Assembly: GCF_030680395.1 (NCBI RefSeq)
Contig: NZ_JAUXVR010000042.1
Coordinates: 62,001 to 126,000 of the forward strand
Source: Methylobacter sp.
GTDB taxonomy: Bacteria; Pseudomonadota; Gammaproteobacteria; Methylococcales; Methylomonadaceae
Length of the DNA: 64,000 nucleotides
Direction of reading: 5' to 3'
The first letter of the stretch is position 1. Every line of letters begins with the position of its first letter. Positions 25,877 through 35,620 of this stretch are shown here, one piece after another. The position numbers and the translations under genes are program-made. The notes below the pieces were generated by a model that searched no databases, was not told where the DNA came from, and saw only the letters and a program-made list of their open reading frames with translations.

Positions 25877-27940
25877 TCAGCGTTTAAACGAAAACAAGGA
25901 GCTGCTTGTCGCCACCAGCGTCTTATCAATGAGCCCTAACATATAATACAAAGACCTCACCCGACCAATCTTGGTTACAGTTATAGTGTCATAAGCATTC
26001 TGTTTTAAATCAGTGTTTTTGACTAACATCGAGCTTCCATCGCCTTCTCCCAGTGTTGCTTTCGTTTGTGTCATTATCTCGTTTTCTTCATCGTAAGCAT
26101 TGAACTCATTTCCCGTTGGCAACTCCATTGGCTCCTCCGTTAGATTGTCAGTCACCACCGCCAACCAGCCCCCGTCATCTAAACATTCCTCCACGGTTTT
26201 AGTGCTGCGGTATATGCTTCTAAAGCTTAATTCAACAGCCGCACACCATGGGCAGGTTTCCTTCGGTCGGTTGAGTCCATTCCCGACCTTTCCTATCCCC
26301 TCATAGGGAAAACAGATAACCACATCACAACCTTTACCAAACACTGATGAAGCACACACCAAGGCGGCGGGCTCAGCGCAATTTAATGAGTGCCATCCAC
26401 AGATCCATAGATCGGCGCCCGTCGAGACAGTCTCCAGCTTTGTCAATAATAGTTTGTCGCTGCCCTTATTCTCTCGAAACGACACGTAACTCATCAGTGC
26501 TTGGCGAGCCGGTGTTCTTAGTCCAAGAGCCGTTCTAATGCGCATTTCAATCGAGGCATCATTTGTTCTCTGTATCATCGTTTCATAGTTTGTCCTTAGC
26601 ACATGCTTTAATTCGCAGCCCTTCTGTTCTTCATTGTGGTCTGTTGTTATTTGCTTTTTGGTATTTTCTAGCCTCGTAATTTTTTTCGCCGCTTCTTTCG
26701 CCCACGGGCTTTGATTGTCCGTTCTTCTGGCTATGATCGTTCTATCTCTTCTAGCGTTCAGTGTCTCGCCATCTATCCCAGTCGTGTTAGCTTTAACGGG
26801 TATGAATGTTTCATGTTCGGTTGATTTTGGTAACGCCAGATGCCGTAGATATTTTTCAAAGTATACGGCATCCACCTCGCAATCTACCGCACTTGACACA
26901 CCCAATATAGGTATATACACATACTCACCCTTATTCGCGTCTCTGTGATACGTCCAAGATATACACACGCAACCAACAGATCTGACAAGGGGGTGATCTT
27001 CCTTGAGTTGCACGGTGTTTAGCTTTAGCATGCGTGTCAGAGCTGCAACGTCATCCCCTATTATGTTGTATTTTCGCATCAGGTCATCGGATGTATCTTT
27101 AAGTTTCGCGTAGTTCATAATCGGAACAGACCGAATCACCCAATCCTTCTTAGGAAATATCGCACCCACCGGAAGACCCGAAGGACTCACCACGAAGTTT
27201 TCCTGCATTAGCCGTGCCCTTATAGCCGACCCGTAGAGCTGTTTAGCTTCTTGTTTCAAGATACTTTGTTGATTCCCCTTAGCCTTACCCCAATCGATAT
27301 CAAATTTTTTGACCGCTTCTCCCCATTTTTCCTCATTCATTAGTTGCGGGGCATAAAACGCTTCATCCTGCGCCACGAGCCCTTGTAGAACCTCCTTCGT
27401 ATACGTTTCCTCTTCTGCTAGTACCTGGTTCACAAGTTTCGACGCATAAATCCTCATATCATCCCCGAGTTCCCATGCCGTCGTTTTACTGTAAAAGATA
27501 CGGTCCAGAACATCTTTCGGGTTTCTTGACCAGGAGTCTTTTACTGCCTTTAACACCTTTTGGTACGTCTTAACGTTCGATTTGGCTCTTTCTCTCGTCT
27601 CTGAGGCAAGTCGTTTGCGTTGTCCGCTTTCCAGATGCTTGCTCAATACCCCATCTATCAAGAAAGTCCCGGCACGCAAATACTCCCGTCCATCATTTAA
27701 ATAGTTACCATCCACCTTAAATATTGGATACCAGTCATATATTTGTTTTCCTGTCTTATCATGTTCCCTATTAATACCGATCTTTTGGTTCGGACCTCTT
27801 CTTGATTGCATCACGAAATCATCTTCAATATAAAGCACATCATAGCTGCTTACTTTTCTTCCGGTGCATCCATCGAAAAGCGATCCATTCAGTATTCGAA
27901 CCAAGTGTGTAGTGCCTGTTACGAAAACTCTCTTTTTCAT
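25877..27940 (-). CDS. Large island protein with a cytidine-deaminase-like zinc motif
   Basis: 687 aa (ATG at 27940; a GTG at 27949 would add three residues). No signal peptide or membrane segment is seen. Residues 1-490 are not recognised. Residues about 495-600 show deaminase-superfamily features: CAEPAAL (Cys ligand plus catalytic Glu; about 521-527), a following hydrophobic strand (CDVVICFPYEG), and KETCPWCAAVELSF (the PCxxC-type ligands, Cys at 563 and 566). CAE plus C-x-x-C about 40 residues apart fits a zinc deaminase, closest in pattern to toxin deaminases. It lies opposite the other island genes. Confidence 0.65.
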   Translation of the reverse strand: MKKRVFVTGTTHLVRILNGSLFDGCTGRKVSSYDVLYIEDDFVMQSRRGPNQKIGINREHDKTGKQIYDWYPIFKVDGNYLNDGREYLRAGTFLIDGVLSKHLESGQRKRLASETRERAKSNVKTYQKVLKAVKDSWSRNPKDVLDRIFYSKTTAWELGDDMRIYASKLVNQVLAEEETYTKEVLQGLVAQDEAFYAPQLMNEEKWGEAVKKFDIDWGKAKGNQQSILKQEAKQLYGSAIRARLMQENFVVSPSGLPVGAIFPKKDWVIRSVPIMNYAKLKDTSDDLMRKYNIIGDDVAALTRMLKLNTVQLKEDHPLVRSVGCVCISWTYHRDANKGEYVYIPILGVSSAVDCEVDAVYFEKYLRHLALPKSTEHETFIPVKANTTGIDGETLNARRDRTIIARRTDNQSPWAKEAAKKITRLENTKKQITTDHNEEQKGCELKHVLRTNYETMIQRTNDASIEMRIRTALGLRTPARQALMSYVSFRENKGSDKLLLTKLETVSTGADLWICGWHSLNCAEPAALVCASSVFGKGCDVVICFPYEGIGKVGNGLNRPKETCPWCAAVELSFRSIYRSTKTVEECLDDGGWLAVVTDNLTEEPMELPTGNEFNAYDEENEIMTQTKATLGEGDGSSMLVKNTDLKQNAYDTITVTKIGRVRSLYYMLGLIDKTLVATSSSLFSFKR

Positions 27941-28473
27941 TACTTTCACTTTTTGTTTTTGTGAATAAGAAGACTACGTCTGTAGGGTAGCTCGTAAAAT
28001 AAAATAACATAAAAAACAGGCCCCCATTGGCTGCGGCTGCCGAGGATACCCTACCAAATAAATATTAAATATACCATTGTTTTTTAAGGTAAAACTTGTA
28101 ATACAATGCTTACACAATGTAAGCAAAAAGAAACAAATTTAAGAGACCGAAAAAAGAAATAAAAACTTGATCACGCACAATTGGACCGGCTCTGACACTA
28201 TATATTGCGGACACTCACGATTTGCGCCTTTTTGAATACCTGTCCGGCAGAAGTTTGCTTGGCAGAAAAGCTCGATAGTAACATTCACTTCGCCGTTGGC
28301 ACGTAGAACATGTACCTCTATCTGGCTACCCGCCTACAAAACCAACATTCCCCCTCCCTTTTATGTTTTTTATTGAAAAACACCGCCTAATCTCCTATCC
28401 TCCCTGCTGAGGTTTTGACTGAGGTTAAAGCTTTTTGCTCGCTATGCTCTAAACTACTCGCATTGGAGACTGT
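27941..28473. other. Intergenic region with inverted repeats before the deaminase-like gene
   Basis: About 530 bp separating the deaminase-like gene from pntA. It holds an 8-bp inverted repeat GTAGGGTA (27982-27989) / TACCCTAC (28047-28054), and TGCTTACA-CAA-TGTAAGCA (28107-28125). No gene is seen. The last part should hold the pntA promoter, but no pair of boxes is convincing. Confidence 0.55.
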
Positions 28474-30036
28474 ATGAAGATTGGTATACCTAAAGAGATT
28501 CACCCAGGTGAAAAACGTGTGGCCACTACGCCTGAGGCCGCAGAACAAATTATAAAACTGGGTTTTTCCGTCCTGGTCGAAAGCGGCGCGGGGCTTGCCG
28601 CGAATATTTCTGACGAAGCCTACAAAGAAGTGGGCGTTGAAATCGTTGACAATGCCAAGACCCTGTGGAAATCAGCGGACATCGTCATGAAAGTTCGCGC
28701 GCCCGAACAGCACCCCGAGCTGGCGCTGGACGAAATTGACATGTTGTCCGAAGGCGGTCGTTTAATCAGTTTTATCTGGCCTGCACAAAATGATGTATTA
28801 ATGCAAAAACTGGCGGCCAAAAATGCCACGGTACTGGCTATGGACAGTGTGCCGCGTATGTCCAGAGCGCAAAAGCTCGATGCGCTGAGCTCCATGGCCA
28901 ATATTGCCGGTTATCGCGCCGTTATTGAAGCCGCACAGCATTTCGGGCGGTTTTTCACCGGACAGATTACCGCCGCCGGTAAAATTCCACCGGCCAAGGT
29001 ACTGGTGATCGGTGCCGGTGTTGCAGGTCTTGCCGCCATCGGTACCGCAAAGAGCATGGGCGCTATCGTCAGGGCTTTCGATACCCGGCCCGAAGTTAAA
29101 GAACAAATTGAGAGCATGGATGCCGAGTTTTTGATGCTGGACTTTAAAGAAGAAGGCACCGGCACCGGCGGTTATGCCAAAACCATGTCCAAGGAATTTA
29201 TTGAAGCTGAAATGGCCTTGTTTGCCAGACAGGCGATGGAAGTGGACATTATTATCACCACCGCGCTGATCCCCGGCAAACCGGCACCCAAGCTGATTAC
29301 GGAAGGCATGGTTAAATCCATGAAGCCGGGGAGTATTATTGTCGATCTGGCTGCCGAACAAGGCGGTAATTGCGCATTGACTGAGAAAGATCAGGTTGTC
29401 GTCAAACACGGCGTGACGATTATCGGTTACAGCAATTTACCCAGCCGTTTGGCTAACCAATCGAGCCAGCTTTATGCTACTAACCTCAGGCATTTGTTAA
29501 CGGAACTTTGTCCTGAAAAAAACGGTACGATCAACGTCAATATGGACGACGAGGTGATACGCGGCACCACGGTCATTAAAGAAGGCAAGATCACTTGGCC
29601 GCCGCCACCGCCCAAACTCTCCGCCGCCCCTGCCCCGCAAACCGAAGCACCTGCTTATGCATCAGTACAAGAACAAAAAAAGTCTGTCGTTCCTGACTCG
29701 ATTAAACAATTTATACCTTTAGTTATTGTCGGATTGGCTCTGTTCGGCATTGGATCGGTTGCCCCTGCATCGTTTATGACGCACTTTACCGTGTTTGTGC
29801 TGGCGTGTTTCATCGGTTATCAGGTGATATGGAATGTGTCGGCATCGCTGCATACCCCTTTGATGAGTGTAACTAACGCCATCAGCGGCATTATTGTAAT
29901 CGGCGCTCTGGTGCAGGTTTCCGCGCCGGACTCTAATATCAGCATCCTTGCCGGATTAGCGATACTCATTGCATCTATCAATATTGCCGGTGGCTTTTTA
30001 GTCACTCGTCGTATGTTAGAAATGTTCAGAAAATAA
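28474..30036 (+). CDS. pntA: NAD(P) transhydrogenase subunit alpha
   Basis: Proton-translocating transhydrogenase, transferring hydride from NADH to NADP+ using the membrane proton gradient. 520 aa: an N-terminal NAD-binding domain I ([44 protein letters not shown]), a proline-rich linker ([20 protein letters not shown]), and four C-terminal membrane segments (domain II part). The fused single alpha subunit is the E. coli arrangement. It is followed 10 bp later by pntB. It likely supplies NADPH for biosynthesis in C1 metabolism. Confidence 0.95.
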   Translation: MKIGIPKEIHPGEKRVATTPEAAEQIIKLGFSVLVESGAGLAANISDEAYKEVGVEIVDNAKTLWKSADIVMKVRAPEQHPELALDEIDMLSEGGRLISFIWPAQNDVLMQKLAAKNATVLAMDSVPRMSRAQKLDALSSMANIAGYRAVIEAAQHFGRFFTGQITAAGKIPPAKVLVIGAGVAGLAAIGTAKSMGAIVRAFDTRPEVKEQIESMDAEFLMLDFKEEGTGTGGYAKTMSKEFIEAEMALFARQAMEVDIIITTALIPGKPAPKLITEGMVKSMKPGSIIVDLAAEQGGNCALTEKDQVVVKHGVTIIGYSNLPSRLANQSSQLYATNLRHLLTELCPEKNGTINVNMDDEVIRGTTVIKEGKITWPPPPPKLSAAPAPQTEAPAYASVQEQKKSVVPDSIKQFIPLVIVGLALFGIGSVAPASFMTHFTVFVLACFIGYQVIWNVSASLHTPLMSVTNAISGIIVIGALVQVSAPDSNISILAGLAILIASINIAGGFLVTRRMLEMFRK

Positions 30037-30045
30037 CAGGAGAAT

Positions 30046-31440
30046 ATGATGTCCCAAAGTTTAGTTACGATGTCTTACATCGTCGCCACCATTCTGTTCA
30101 TTTTCAGCCTGAGTGGTTTAAGTAATCAGGAAACAGCCCGCAAAGGCAATTATTACGGCATGTTAGGCATGGCGATTGCCATCATCGCTACCGCATTAAG
30201 CGCATCGGTTACCTCCTACGCCATTTTGATCGTTGCGTTGCTAATCGGCGGCGCTATTGGCGCTAGAGCTGCATTAAAAGTTGAAATGACGCAGATGCCG
30301 GAGCTGGTCGCCATCATGCACAGCTTGGTAGGTATGGCTGCCGTGTTGGTGGGTTATGCCAATTTTATGGATAGCTCTACCAACCTGGTCGGTGTAGAAA
30401 AGAATATCCATGAAATTGAAATTTATATTGGCATTCTGATCGGGGCCGTTACTTTTTCAGGTTCGGTCATTGCTTTTTGCAAACTCAGTGAACGTATTAG
30501 CGGCAAACCGATGTTATTGCCGGGGCGTCATTGGTTAAATCTGGGTTTACTGGTTGCAGCCATCGTTCTGGGTTGGATGTTTTTACAACAAACGGAAAAC
30601 GGCGGCGGTTCTCTCCCCTTATGGATTATGACTGGGATTGCGCTGGTGTTCGGCATACACATGGTCATGGCTATCGGCGGCGCTGATATGCCGGTGGTGG
30701 TGTCCATGCTCAACAGCTATTCAGGATGGGCCGCTGCGGCAACCGGCTTTATGTTAAGCAACGATTTATTGATTGTGACCGGCGCATTGGTCGGCAGCAG
30801 TGGTGCTATTCTGAGTTACATTATGTGCCGCGCGATGAATCGCAATTTTATCAGCGTTATTGCAGGGGGATTTGGCACCGGCTCGGGTGGCGAAGCAGCC
30901 GTCATTGAAGGCGAAGTTCAGCCTATCAGCGCCGACGAAACCGCGCAATTATTGCTGGATGCAAAAAACATCATGATCATTCCAGGTTACGGTATGGCGG
31001 TTGCGCAAGCTCAGCACACCGTTAATGAAATCACCAAGCTGCTGCGCGATAAAGGCAAAAAAGTCGGTTTCGGCATCCATCCGGTTGCAGGAAGAATGCC
31101 CGGTCACATGAACGTGCTGTTAGCCGAAGCCAAAGTACCTTACGACATCGTTTATGAAATGGACGAAATCAATGAAGATTGGGCACATGTTGACGTATCC
31201 ATCGTCATCGGCGCTAACGACATCGTCAATCCGTCAGCGCTGGACGATCCCAACAGCCCGATTGCCGGTATGCCGGTACTGGAATGCTGGAAAGGTGAAA
31301 CCACTGTCGTACTTAAACGCAGTATGGCGTCAGGCTATGCCGGTGTCGGTAATCCGTTATTCGTATTGGAAAACACCCGCATGTTGTTTGGCGATGCCAA
31401 TGCGACTATGCAGGCGGTATTGAAGGCGTTGAAGGGGTAA
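30046..31440 (+). CDS. pntB: NAD(P) transhydrogenase subunit beta
   Basis: 464 aa. About eight to nine membrane segments (domain II) in the first half, then the NADP-binding domain III ([78 protein letters not shown]). It pairs with PntA, and the length is normal. An AGGAG ribosome site precedes the ATG. Confidence 0.95.
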   Translation: MMSQSLVTMSYIVATILFIFSLSGLSNQETARKGNYYGMLGMAIAIIATALSASVTSYAILIVALLIGGAIGARAALKVEMTQMPELVAIMHSLVGMAAVLVGYANFMDSSTNLVGVEKNIHEIEIYIGILIGAVTFSGSVIAFCKLSERISGKPMLLPGRHWLNLGLLVAAIVLGWMFLQQTENGGGSLPLWIMTGIALVFGIHMVMAIGGADMPVVVSMLNSYSGWAAAATGFMLSNDLLIVTGALVGSSGAILSYIMCRAMNRNFISVIAGGFGTGSGGEAAVIEGEVQPISADETAQLLLDAKNIMIIPGYGMAVAQAQHTVNEITKLLRDKGKKVGFGIHPVAGRMPGHMNVLLAEAKVPYDIVYEMDEINEDWAHVDVSIVIGANDIVNPSALDDPNSPIAGMPVLECWKGETTVVLKRSMASGYAGVGNPLFVLENTRMLFGDANATMQAVLKALKG

Positions 31441-31448
31441 GGCATTTA

Positions 31449-31494
31449 TCGCGAAGACACGAAAAAACGAAGTAACAGCTTCGTGTCTTTGCGG
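31449..31494. repeat. Palindromic repeat, family A (CGAAGACACGAA type)
   Basis: A hairpin of CGCGAAGACACGAA and TTCGTGTCTTTGCG (one mismatch) between the convergent ends of pntB and the diguanylate cyclase gene. Related to the repeats at 57603, 60583 and 61554. Confidence 0.75.
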
Positions 31495-31506
31495 TTAATT
31501 GTTTAT

Positions 31507-32616
31507 TTATAGCGCTTGTTTGTCCGAAACAATTCCGCCATTTTCCACACGATTCCGGCCATTATGCTTGGCTTTGTATAAGGCGGAATCGGCTGATTTA
31601 ACCAAGCGGGTAGCAATTTCACTGTTGATTGAAATAGATGTGCTATCAGGCACGTAAGTCGACACGCCTATAGAAACGGTGACCGAAATGGAAATATCAT
31701 TAACTGCAATGACTAACGTCTGAATAGCTTTGCGTACCCGTTCTGCAATTTCCAGAGCCCTGGGCGCATTGATATTTGATAATAAAGCAACAAATTCTTC
31801 TCCGCCGTAACGAACAAAGATATCATTGTCTCTCAACTGGTTTTTGATGGCGGCCGCCACCATAGACAGAACCACATCGCCACCTTGATGACCATACTTG
31901 TCATTGACTGACTTAAAAAAATCTATATCAAAAAACTGGCAGGATAACGGCTCTGCGTTGCGTTGACAGTAATTTAACTCTTCGCCTATCCGCTGCTCCA
32001 AAAAACGTCTGTTATTAACACCTGTTAATGCGTCGATGTAACTACCCCGTTTTATTTCTTCGAAGTGAAGATTATTTTCCAGGCAAACACTAATTATAGA
32101 ACTGAGGTGTTCAATGAAATCTGTAGCCATATCATCGGCGAACCTATCCAGATGATAGCTGCCGAGATTTAAAGTCCCCAGATATTTGCTTCGTCGAGTT
32201 AAGGGCGTAATGGCAACACTGACTGGCTGTTTTTCAGTGTGCGAGAAAAAGTCAGCGCATTGGCTATCTTCATACACGCCAATATAAGGCTGAATGGCAG
32301 TTGATTTTATAGGCGTTTCGCTACCCAATAGCATTAAACCGTTTGTTGAGCCGCATGGATAACCATTATCAATAAGCGTTTTTTCGATTTCACCTGTTTC
32401 ATCAATCAGGCATAAGCTGATCACATCAAGATCAAAATAGTTTTTAGCCTCTTCAAGCAGATGGTCAATAATGTCAGGTAAGGAATTGAGCTTTAGCAAT
32501 CTTATTTCAAACGCCCGAAATTTCTGTAAAGTAATGCTGTTTTTCTGGACGCGCTCAAACAGGGTTTCTAAATGGCTTTGTAGCGCAGCTAAATCAGTGG
32601 TTAAATCTTCTTCCAC
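31507..32616 (-). CDS. GAF-like sensor diguanylate cyclase
   Basis: 369 aa. An N-terminal coiled-coil segment and a GAF/DUF484-like sensor (about 40-190) precede a GGDEF domain (about 195-355). The domain shows DALTGVNNRRFLEQRI and FRYGGEEF-type signature (RYGGEEFVALLSN), plus an RDND inhibitory site five residues before GGEEF, which suggests c-di-GMP product inhibition. No signal peptide or membrane segment is seen. It probably makes c-di-GMP in response to a small ligand or redox cue. Confidence 0.9.
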   Translation of the reverse strand: MEEDLTTDLAALQSHLETLFERVQKNSITLQKFRAFEIRLLKLNSLPDIIDHLLEEAKNYFDLDVISLCLIDETGEIEKTLIDNGYPCGSTNGLMLLGSETPIKSTAIQPYIGVYEDSQCADFFSHTEKQPVSVAITPLTRRSKYLGTLNLGSYHLDRFADDMATDFIEHLSSIISVCLENNLHFEEIKRGSYIDALTGVNNRRFLEQRIGEELNYCQRNAEPLSCQFFDIDFFKSVNDKYGHQGGDVVLSMVAAAIKNQLRDNDIFVRYGGEEFVALLSNINAPRALEIAERVRKAIQTLVIAVNDISISVTVSIGVSTYVPDSTSISINSEIATRLVKSADSALYKAKHNGRNRVENGGIVSDKQAL

Positions 32617-32843
32617 GTTATTCTCTGAATAATTAAGGCAACCCTGTAAGCCTAGCAGTTTTCTGGAAAACTGCTGAGACTGTCATGTGTATACTGCGTA
32701 GAGTGTTGATGTTATTTTTTATGTTTGTGCTTAGCCGCTGTCTATTTGTTCTTGTTCCGCTCTACTTTATCAGGCTTATTAATCGTTTTTATTTAAGCTG
32801 GTATTGACTGGCAAGAGCAACCGTTTCTTCGGTCATTCGACCG

Positions 32844-33413
32844 TCAAAAAACGGTATGCTCCTGGCATATTTTCTCGCTATCGCTTTGACTAAGCTGTTC
32901 TTTGGTTAAGCCGCAGACAAAGCCATCCGAAGTTCTGGTGAAATATTTACATGTTTTGCACAGCCCGAATGATTGGGATTTATTGGCTTTTTGCAATGCA
33001 GTCAATGCATTAACAAAAACATTTTCCTGGCTTTCATTTTCTTCGAATATTACCGAGGCCTGACTGTATAAATCTGTCGGGCGGGCTTTATTCAAGATAG
33101 CATCGCCCTCAGCCACAAGGCTAAGATGCACCATGCGCCGATCATTTACATCGGCTGTTTTTTTTATGTAGCCTTTTTTTTCCAGCAACAGCAAAGTTTG
33201 GGAAACGGTGCCGCGGGTCATACCCAGGTAATTGGTGAGCGCTGCCGGGGTATCGCTATAGCGGTTGCAGCGAGACAAATAGTCCATTACCTGCAAATGG
33301 ACCGGTTGCAAGCCTAATTCTGTACACTTTTTACGTTCTTCAGACCGAATCAGCGCTGACATCCGCTCGATCAGATCAAATACATCAACTTTTTCCATAG
33401 AGCCTGTAAACAT
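32844..33413 (-). CDS. MarR-family regulator with a cysteine-rich C-terminal tail
   Basis: 189 aa. A MarR winged helix occupies about residues 10-130 (RYSDTPAALTNYLGMTRGTVSQTLLLLEKKGYIKKTADVNDRRMVHLSLVAEG). The last 45 residues carry LCKTCKYFTRTSDGFVCGL and KICQEH, four cysteines plus a His that could bind zinc or an Fe-S cluster. This tail is absent from standard MarR proteins. It lies beside the H4MPT cluster and may respond to metal, redox or formaldehyde (inference). Confidence 0.8.
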   Translation of the reverse strand: MFTGSMEKVDVFDLIERMSALIRSEERKKCTELGLQPVHLQVMDYLSRCNRYSDTPAALTNYLGMTRGTVSQTLLLLEKKGYIKKTADVNDRRMVHLSLVAEGDAILNKARPTDLYSQASVIFEENESQENVFVNALTALQKANKSQSFGLCKTCKYFTRTSDGFVCGLTKEQLSQSDSEKICQEHTVF

Positions 33414-33505
33414 TTATTAATGTTGACAAAAAATAATATTTTATCACAATTTATTAAGTATCGAATCGATATTGTTGCTGTGTCAGTAAATTTTCACGTG
33501 TTTGT

Positions 33506-34561
33506 TCAGTAATTGAATTTATTTGTTGCCGCTAAATAGGCTATAGCAGCGGCAGGGGCACAGTCCGCTATGGTCATATCTGATTGAATGATGGTTATCG
33601 GGAATAAATCGGAAAAATCCAGATAAGGACGGCCTAAGTTTAATGCAATCTGTTTAACCAGAAATCGACCTACCCCGGCACCGATTAATGGGCTGTTTTG
33701 TGGAAGTTTATGTTGGGATAATCGAGTTTCGCAGCCGCGTTGTATTTGCTGTATTTGTCGGCCTCGGATGTTTTCGGCGAATTGTTGCCAACGCGGCAGT
33801 TCATCGGGATAAAAATCACAACCTATCATCCTCGATAAACGTCTTGCGCTGGCTAAAACAGTTTTTTCCGCACCATCCGCAGTGTCGGTTTGATCGTGCA
33901 TGTCATTGAGTTCGCCGGTGACCCGGTAAACATCGGCCATGGTGGCGAAATACTCAGCCATCAGACCGATTTTTTGGCCTTGATCCTGTGCTGTTTGCGT
34001 AACGGCCATCACCGCAGTCCTGACAATACCGGTATAAATCAATTCTTCAGATATTAAACGCTGATAATCGGTGTAACCTTCCGCCAGCACTTGCCCGTCA
34101 TTGAGTAAGAGTATATCCGTGGTGGTGCTGCCGGTATCGACAAAAAGCCCGTTGCCCAACTTTTGCGCGGCAAATGAAGCACTCGCCAGCCAGTTGGCAG
34201 AAGCGATAGACGTATAATGCCTAGCTTCAACCTGCGTGTCTTTCAGAAAACTTTCCTGGCCTGCAAAAACCAGTATTTCTGATACCGGCAACAGGTTGAT
34301 CATGGTTTGAATGATTTGCTTAACACCATCATTCCTGTTATCAAACAAATCGACCAGTTCACCGGTCATGGTTATGGCATGACGAGAAGTTGAGTCCGGC
34401 AGTTCCTGCATAATAGCGGTTACAGCATGTTGCAGCTGAGCTAAGCCCTTCCACAACGGACACGGTTGCTGATAAACGGCGATAATCTCACCACAGCTAT
34501 TGATTACCGCTGCTTTAACATGAGCGCCGCCTATGTCCCAACCCATAATGTTAGTTTGCAT
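33506..34561 (-). CDS. H4MPT/methylofuran-linked hydantoinase-like protein (MfnF-like)
   Basis: 351 aa. An ASKHA/hydantoinase-type fold (MGWDIGGAHVKAAVINSCGE; GLFVDTGSTTTDILLLNDGQVLAEGYTDYQRLISEELIYTGIVRT) corresponding to the H4MPT-linked C1 transfer family. The archaeal relative acts in methanofuran coupling (MfnF-like), so a role in methylofuran synthesis is likely. The start at 34561 is chosen because CAGGAAA lies upstream and it overlaps the preceding gene's stop by 11 nt. Confidence 0.8.
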   Translation of the reverse strand: MQTNIMGWDIGGAHVKAAVINSCGEIIAVYQQPCPLWKGLAQLQHAVTAIMQELPDSTSRHAITMTGELVDLFDNRNDGVKQIIQTMINLLPVSEILVFAGQESFLKDTQVEARHYTSIASANWLASASFAAQKLGNGLFVDTGSTTTDILLLNDGQVLAEGYTDYQRLISEELIYTGIVRTAVMAVTQTAQDQGQKIGLMAEYFATMADVYRVTGELNDMHDQTDTADGAEKTVLASARRLSRMIGCDFYPDELPRWQQFAENIRGRQIQQIQRGCETRLSQHKLPQNSPLIGAGVGRFLVKQIALNLGRPYLDFSDLFPITIIQSDMTIADCAPAAAIAYLAATNKFNY

Positions 34562-35537
34562 GAGTTTCCTGTTGTGCTTGAACGGTAATGGGTCTGTTGT
34601 AGGCCGGGTTGAGTGCCGGCTCGCCATGCAGTAACTGCAAAACAGCCTCGACAATATTGATGCCTAAAGCATCATAGATACCGACAAATGAAGTGGTCAG
34701 GCGGGGATTTATTTCGAGCACCCAGGTCCGCTCGTTTTCTATCAAATCGATACCCGCATAACCCCATAACTCAGGCAAGGCTCGGGCTATTTTATCAATC
34801 AATGGCTGATACAGGCCAAGGTCTGGATGGTGATTCACCACGATGTCTGTCAAGTGATATTGTTGGTTGATAAACTCAAAACGCTGTAAATTGGCACATA
34901 CTAGCCAGCCGCTGCCTTCCTTGAATAAACACGAAAGACTGGTTTTTGTGCCGTGAAGATGCGGTTGTATGACATATCCACTTTTTCGTACAGTCATCTG
35001 CTCAAAGTCCTGCCGGGTTGTGAGAACATAACTGTCCGCACAACCCACGCCATCAATCGGTTTAACTATCCATTCACCGGAGGAGGAATAATCATCAACC
35101 ATTCGGGTAGGAACAGCGGCTATATGATGCCGGTTGAGTAGCTCATAAGTTTTGAGTTTGTTACCGGCAATAGCAACGGCCGTTGCAGGTGATGTCAGTA
35201 GTATCTTGCCTAATGATTCAACCGTTTGACACAAGGTTTGTAAAATACCGTCAAACTCCGGCGCTATCGGCCATATCAAGTCGGATTGCTTAACCAGTCG
35301 AGCGAATTCTTCTGTAATGTCATGCTCCGGCCTGATAATAACGGCGTTTATGCCTGTCATGCCTATTGAATCGATAAGCCGCCAGTCGAACATGACGGTT
35401 ATTTCAAAACTTTTTAATTGGATCAGGTTATCGAGCAACGCATTGAGCATCAATCTCCCTTCACTAGCCAGGGAGTCCGGCAGCTCCTGCTTATTAAAGC
35501 CGCCGCCAGTGATATATTCGAACACCAGAATTTTCAC
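34551..35537 (-). CDS. ATP-grasp protein, H4MPT/methylofuran cluster (MfnD-like)
   Basis: About 328 aa. Begins KILVFEYITGGGF, as in ATP-grasp ligases of this cluster; the archaeal relative joins tyramine and glutamate for methanofuran. ATP-grasp features: WIVKPIDGVGCADSYVL, WGYAGIDLIENERTWVLEINPRLTTSF. The open frame to 35582 adds 15 odd hydrophobic residues. The GTG at 35537 matches the family N-terminus better, though its Shine-Dalgarno is weak. Confidence 0.8.
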   Translation of the reverse strand: MKILVFEYITGGGFNKQELPDSLASEGRLMLNALLDNLIQLKSFEITVMFDWRLIDSIGMTGINAVIIRPEHDITEEFARLVKQSDLIWPIAPEFDGILQTLCQTVESLGKILLTSPATAVAIAGNKLKTYELLNRHHIAAVPTRMVDDYSSSGEWIVKPIDGVGCADSYVLTTRQDFEQMTVRKSGYVIQPHLHGTKTSLSCLFKEGSGWLVCANLQRFEFINQQYHLTDIVVNHHPDLGLYQPLIDKIARALPELWGYAGIDLIENERTWVLEINPRLTTSFVGIYDALGINIVEAVLQLLHGEPALNPAYNRPITVQAQQETHAN

Positions 35538-35583
35538 AATACTCAATAAACAACTATAAAATAGAATGTAATATTGTATCATC

Positions 35584-35605
35584 AGTCCAAAACTTACTTT
35601 GGACT
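35584..35605. promoter_or_regulatory. Inverted repeat between divergent H4MPT genes
   Basis: AGTCCAAA-6 bp-TTTGGACT is a perfect 8-bp dyad in the 83-bp gap between the MfnD-like (minus) and HisA-like (plus) genes, a good location for a shared operator. Confidence 0.5.
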
Positions 35606-35620
35606 CAAGCTTTGTTTTTT

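Noticed and set aside
21909-28125. Complete integrative element with integrase and attachment sites
   Set aside because: No integrase, relaxase, tRNA or direct repeats at both ends were recognised, so only an accessory island is claimed.
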